Assembly (NCBI GenBank): GCA_944990035.1
Contig: CALYLX010000159.1
Coordinates: 1,612,001 to 1,676,000 of the forward strand
Length of the DNA: 64,000 nt
DNA from: Clitopilus passeckerianus
Lineage: Eukaryota; Basidiomycota; Agaricomycetes; Agaricales; Entolomataceae
Direction: 5' to 3'
Position numbers and translations under genes: made by a program. The first letter of the stretch is position 1. Every line of letters starts with the position of its first letter. The notes beneath the pieces were generated by a model that saw only the letters and a program-made list of their open reading frames with translations, searched no databases and was not told where the DNA came from. Positions 62,791 through 64,000 of the stretch are shown piece by piece.

Positions 62791-63019
62791 TAGAGTCGTA
62801 TTAAATATGTAACTTTAGCCTCGCAAACATCTGAATGTGAACATCCAATTTGTGGCTGCCAGTGCCAACCGATTTGACTCCAAGTCGAATCCCTGCCCTT
62901 GATGGCGTCCTGAGAGAACGTGATCTTGTGGGTCCATGAGCCTGTTGAAAACACACAAGATATCAACAAACATCTCCTTTCCTTTAACAGCCACTCAGCC
63001 ACCCTCTCTCAAGCAAACG
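62791..63019. other. Upstream region of the second F-box gene
   Basis: About 230 bp, no features recognised. Confidence 0.45.
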
Positions 63020-64000
63020 ATGGCGCTCCACCAAGCCAATACGATAGCTGGTCCTACGGACCTCCCAGTTGACCTCTGGATCCAGATACTTTGTACTGTC
63101 GAGCCAATTGACATCCTTTCTATCAGATGGGTAGGTCGTACTGCAAGAAGTCACAGTTTAATAGGGACTGACACCCATCTTAGACGTGCACAAAGCTTCT
63201 CGAAGTAACTCTTGAAAGACACATCTGGCTAGAAGCTTTCGAGCGCTTGTCTAGGACGAACAACGTGCTTGAAGGCACCTTCCCTCTACACTCCATGTCA
63301 GCTAGTGCACTTGAAGAAGCCACTCTGCGCCCGTTTAGGCTCAGTCACAGGCTACTGCGTAGCCAGACCCAACTCCCTCCGCCCCAGGCGGCGTTCGCTC
63401 TCCCTGCTCCTCCAGCTGCAAGTGATCGGAGGTACCACTCCAAAGAGGCCGGTTACAAGTCCTATTTTCTGATAGACGGCGGAAGGTTCCTCGTCACTCG
63501 ATATAACGACCTCCTCATTGATCTCTGGGACCTAAATTCACTTGATGGGAGCTCGGAGGGCCTCGATCCACTCGCGTCTCTTTCTCCGGAACGCGAAGAA
63601 CTGCGAGAAGCAAGTGAAATCCACCTCTGCGCATGCTTCAGTCGGCCCAGATCCGATATCCTCTACGTACTCGTCACAACTAAATATGTGGAGTTAGTAC
63701 TTTTCATCAATACCACTAGAAATTCACACGAATAACGACATGATAGATTTTTTTCGACCGAGCTACATGTTTATAGGATCATCCCCGCGGCCCAAGAGCC
63801 CACATTCGAGCTCGTTGGCACCAGGTATGGCGTTGACGATGTTCGGGATAAGTTTGACGGCAAGTACCTCATCCTTGAATCCTCAATTCGCCTTGAGTTC
63901 TGGGATCTTGAAGCGAACACGTCAGTTTCGCGTCCTTGGAATATCTCACTTTCTCATAGAGGGGTATGTATAGTATTGCCACGAGCACTCCACCATTGAT
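63020..64000 (+). CDS. F-box protein, partial (runs off the right edge)
   Basis: The start at 63020 gives MALHQANTIAGPTDLPVDLW. The F-box LPVDLWIQILCTVEPIDILS leads to an intron (63131-63183) that joins SIRW to TCTKLLEVTLERHIWLEAF. The next exon has EEATLRPFRLSHRLL, DGGRFLVTRYNDLLIDLWDL and VLVTTKYV, then after another intron ELHVYRIIPAAQEPTFELVG and KYLILESSIRLEFWDLEANT. A donor (GTATG) lies just before the edge near 63964. Two WDL blades suggest a propeller-like C-terminal half. It is a paralog of the interrupted gene at 13645, with the same first-intron position. As an F-box protein it would bind Skp1 in an SCF ligase; substrates are unknown. Intact as far as visible. Confidence 0.8.

Overview
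The window is nuclear DNA of a filamentous fungus, most probably a mushroom-forming basidiomycete (Agaricomycetes). The evidence is dense multi-exon genes with short introns (about 47-65 bp, GT...AG), basidiomycete-type protein families (CBM1-linked pectate lyase, DUF3455 secreted protein, kelch/MYND and F-box paralogs, wax-synthase-like membrane proteins) and single-copy eukaryotic genes such as SEC23, DIS3, condensin CAP-G and TFIIE-alpha. No rRNA, tRNA, CRISPR or viral genes and no complete transposon were recognised.

Layout. 0.3-10 kb: secreted carbohydrate-degrading enzymes and uptake, all on the minus strand: a GH15 glucoamylase with two starch-binding modules, a CBM1-PL3 pectate lyase, a small conserved membrane protein and an OPT oligopeptide transporter. 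10.8-30 kb: housekeeping block: SEC23 (-), an F-box gene with an in-frame stop (+), an acidic/SR-rich protein (+), condensin CAP-G (+), a RING-H2 protein (+) and the exosome nuclease DIS3 (-). 31-44.5 kb: accessory block: two 8-cysteine small secreted proteins at 31.3 and 42.4 kb, a hypothetical protein, a GH53 galactanase, an LRR protein, three tandem MAPEG genes and a DUF3455 secreted protein. 46-50.9 kb: an OYE-type flavin oxidoreductase divergent from TFIIE-alpha, and a fourth MAPEG gene. 51-54 kb: a kelch/MYND gene with a frameshifted MYND finger beside a decayed tandem relic. 54.9-56.1 kb: a perilipin-like lipid-droplet protein. 57.8-62.8 kb: three tandem wax-synthase-like genes, the third a pseudogene. 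63.0 kb to the edge: a second F-box gene, paralogous to the one at 13.6 kb.

How the genes fit together. GH15, PL3 and GH53 are secreted enzymes for starch, pectin and arabinogalactan, and the OPT carrier would import peptides, which suits a saprotroph or plant-associated fungus. The right half is rich in local duplicates (MAPEG x4, wax-synthase-like x3, kelch/MYND x2) and in membrane- and lipid-associated families. Several duplicates are decaying, so this part evolves by birth and death of gene copies. The strongest observations are: a tandem CBM20 duplication with conserved intron positions, a two-member 8-cysteine secreted family, a MAPEG array with a shared upstream block, the loss of one zinc ligand in TFIIE-alpha, and single-lesion breaks in the F-box and MYND genes. 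Exon boundaries were assigned by eye from splice signals and reading frame, so distal exons are approximate.
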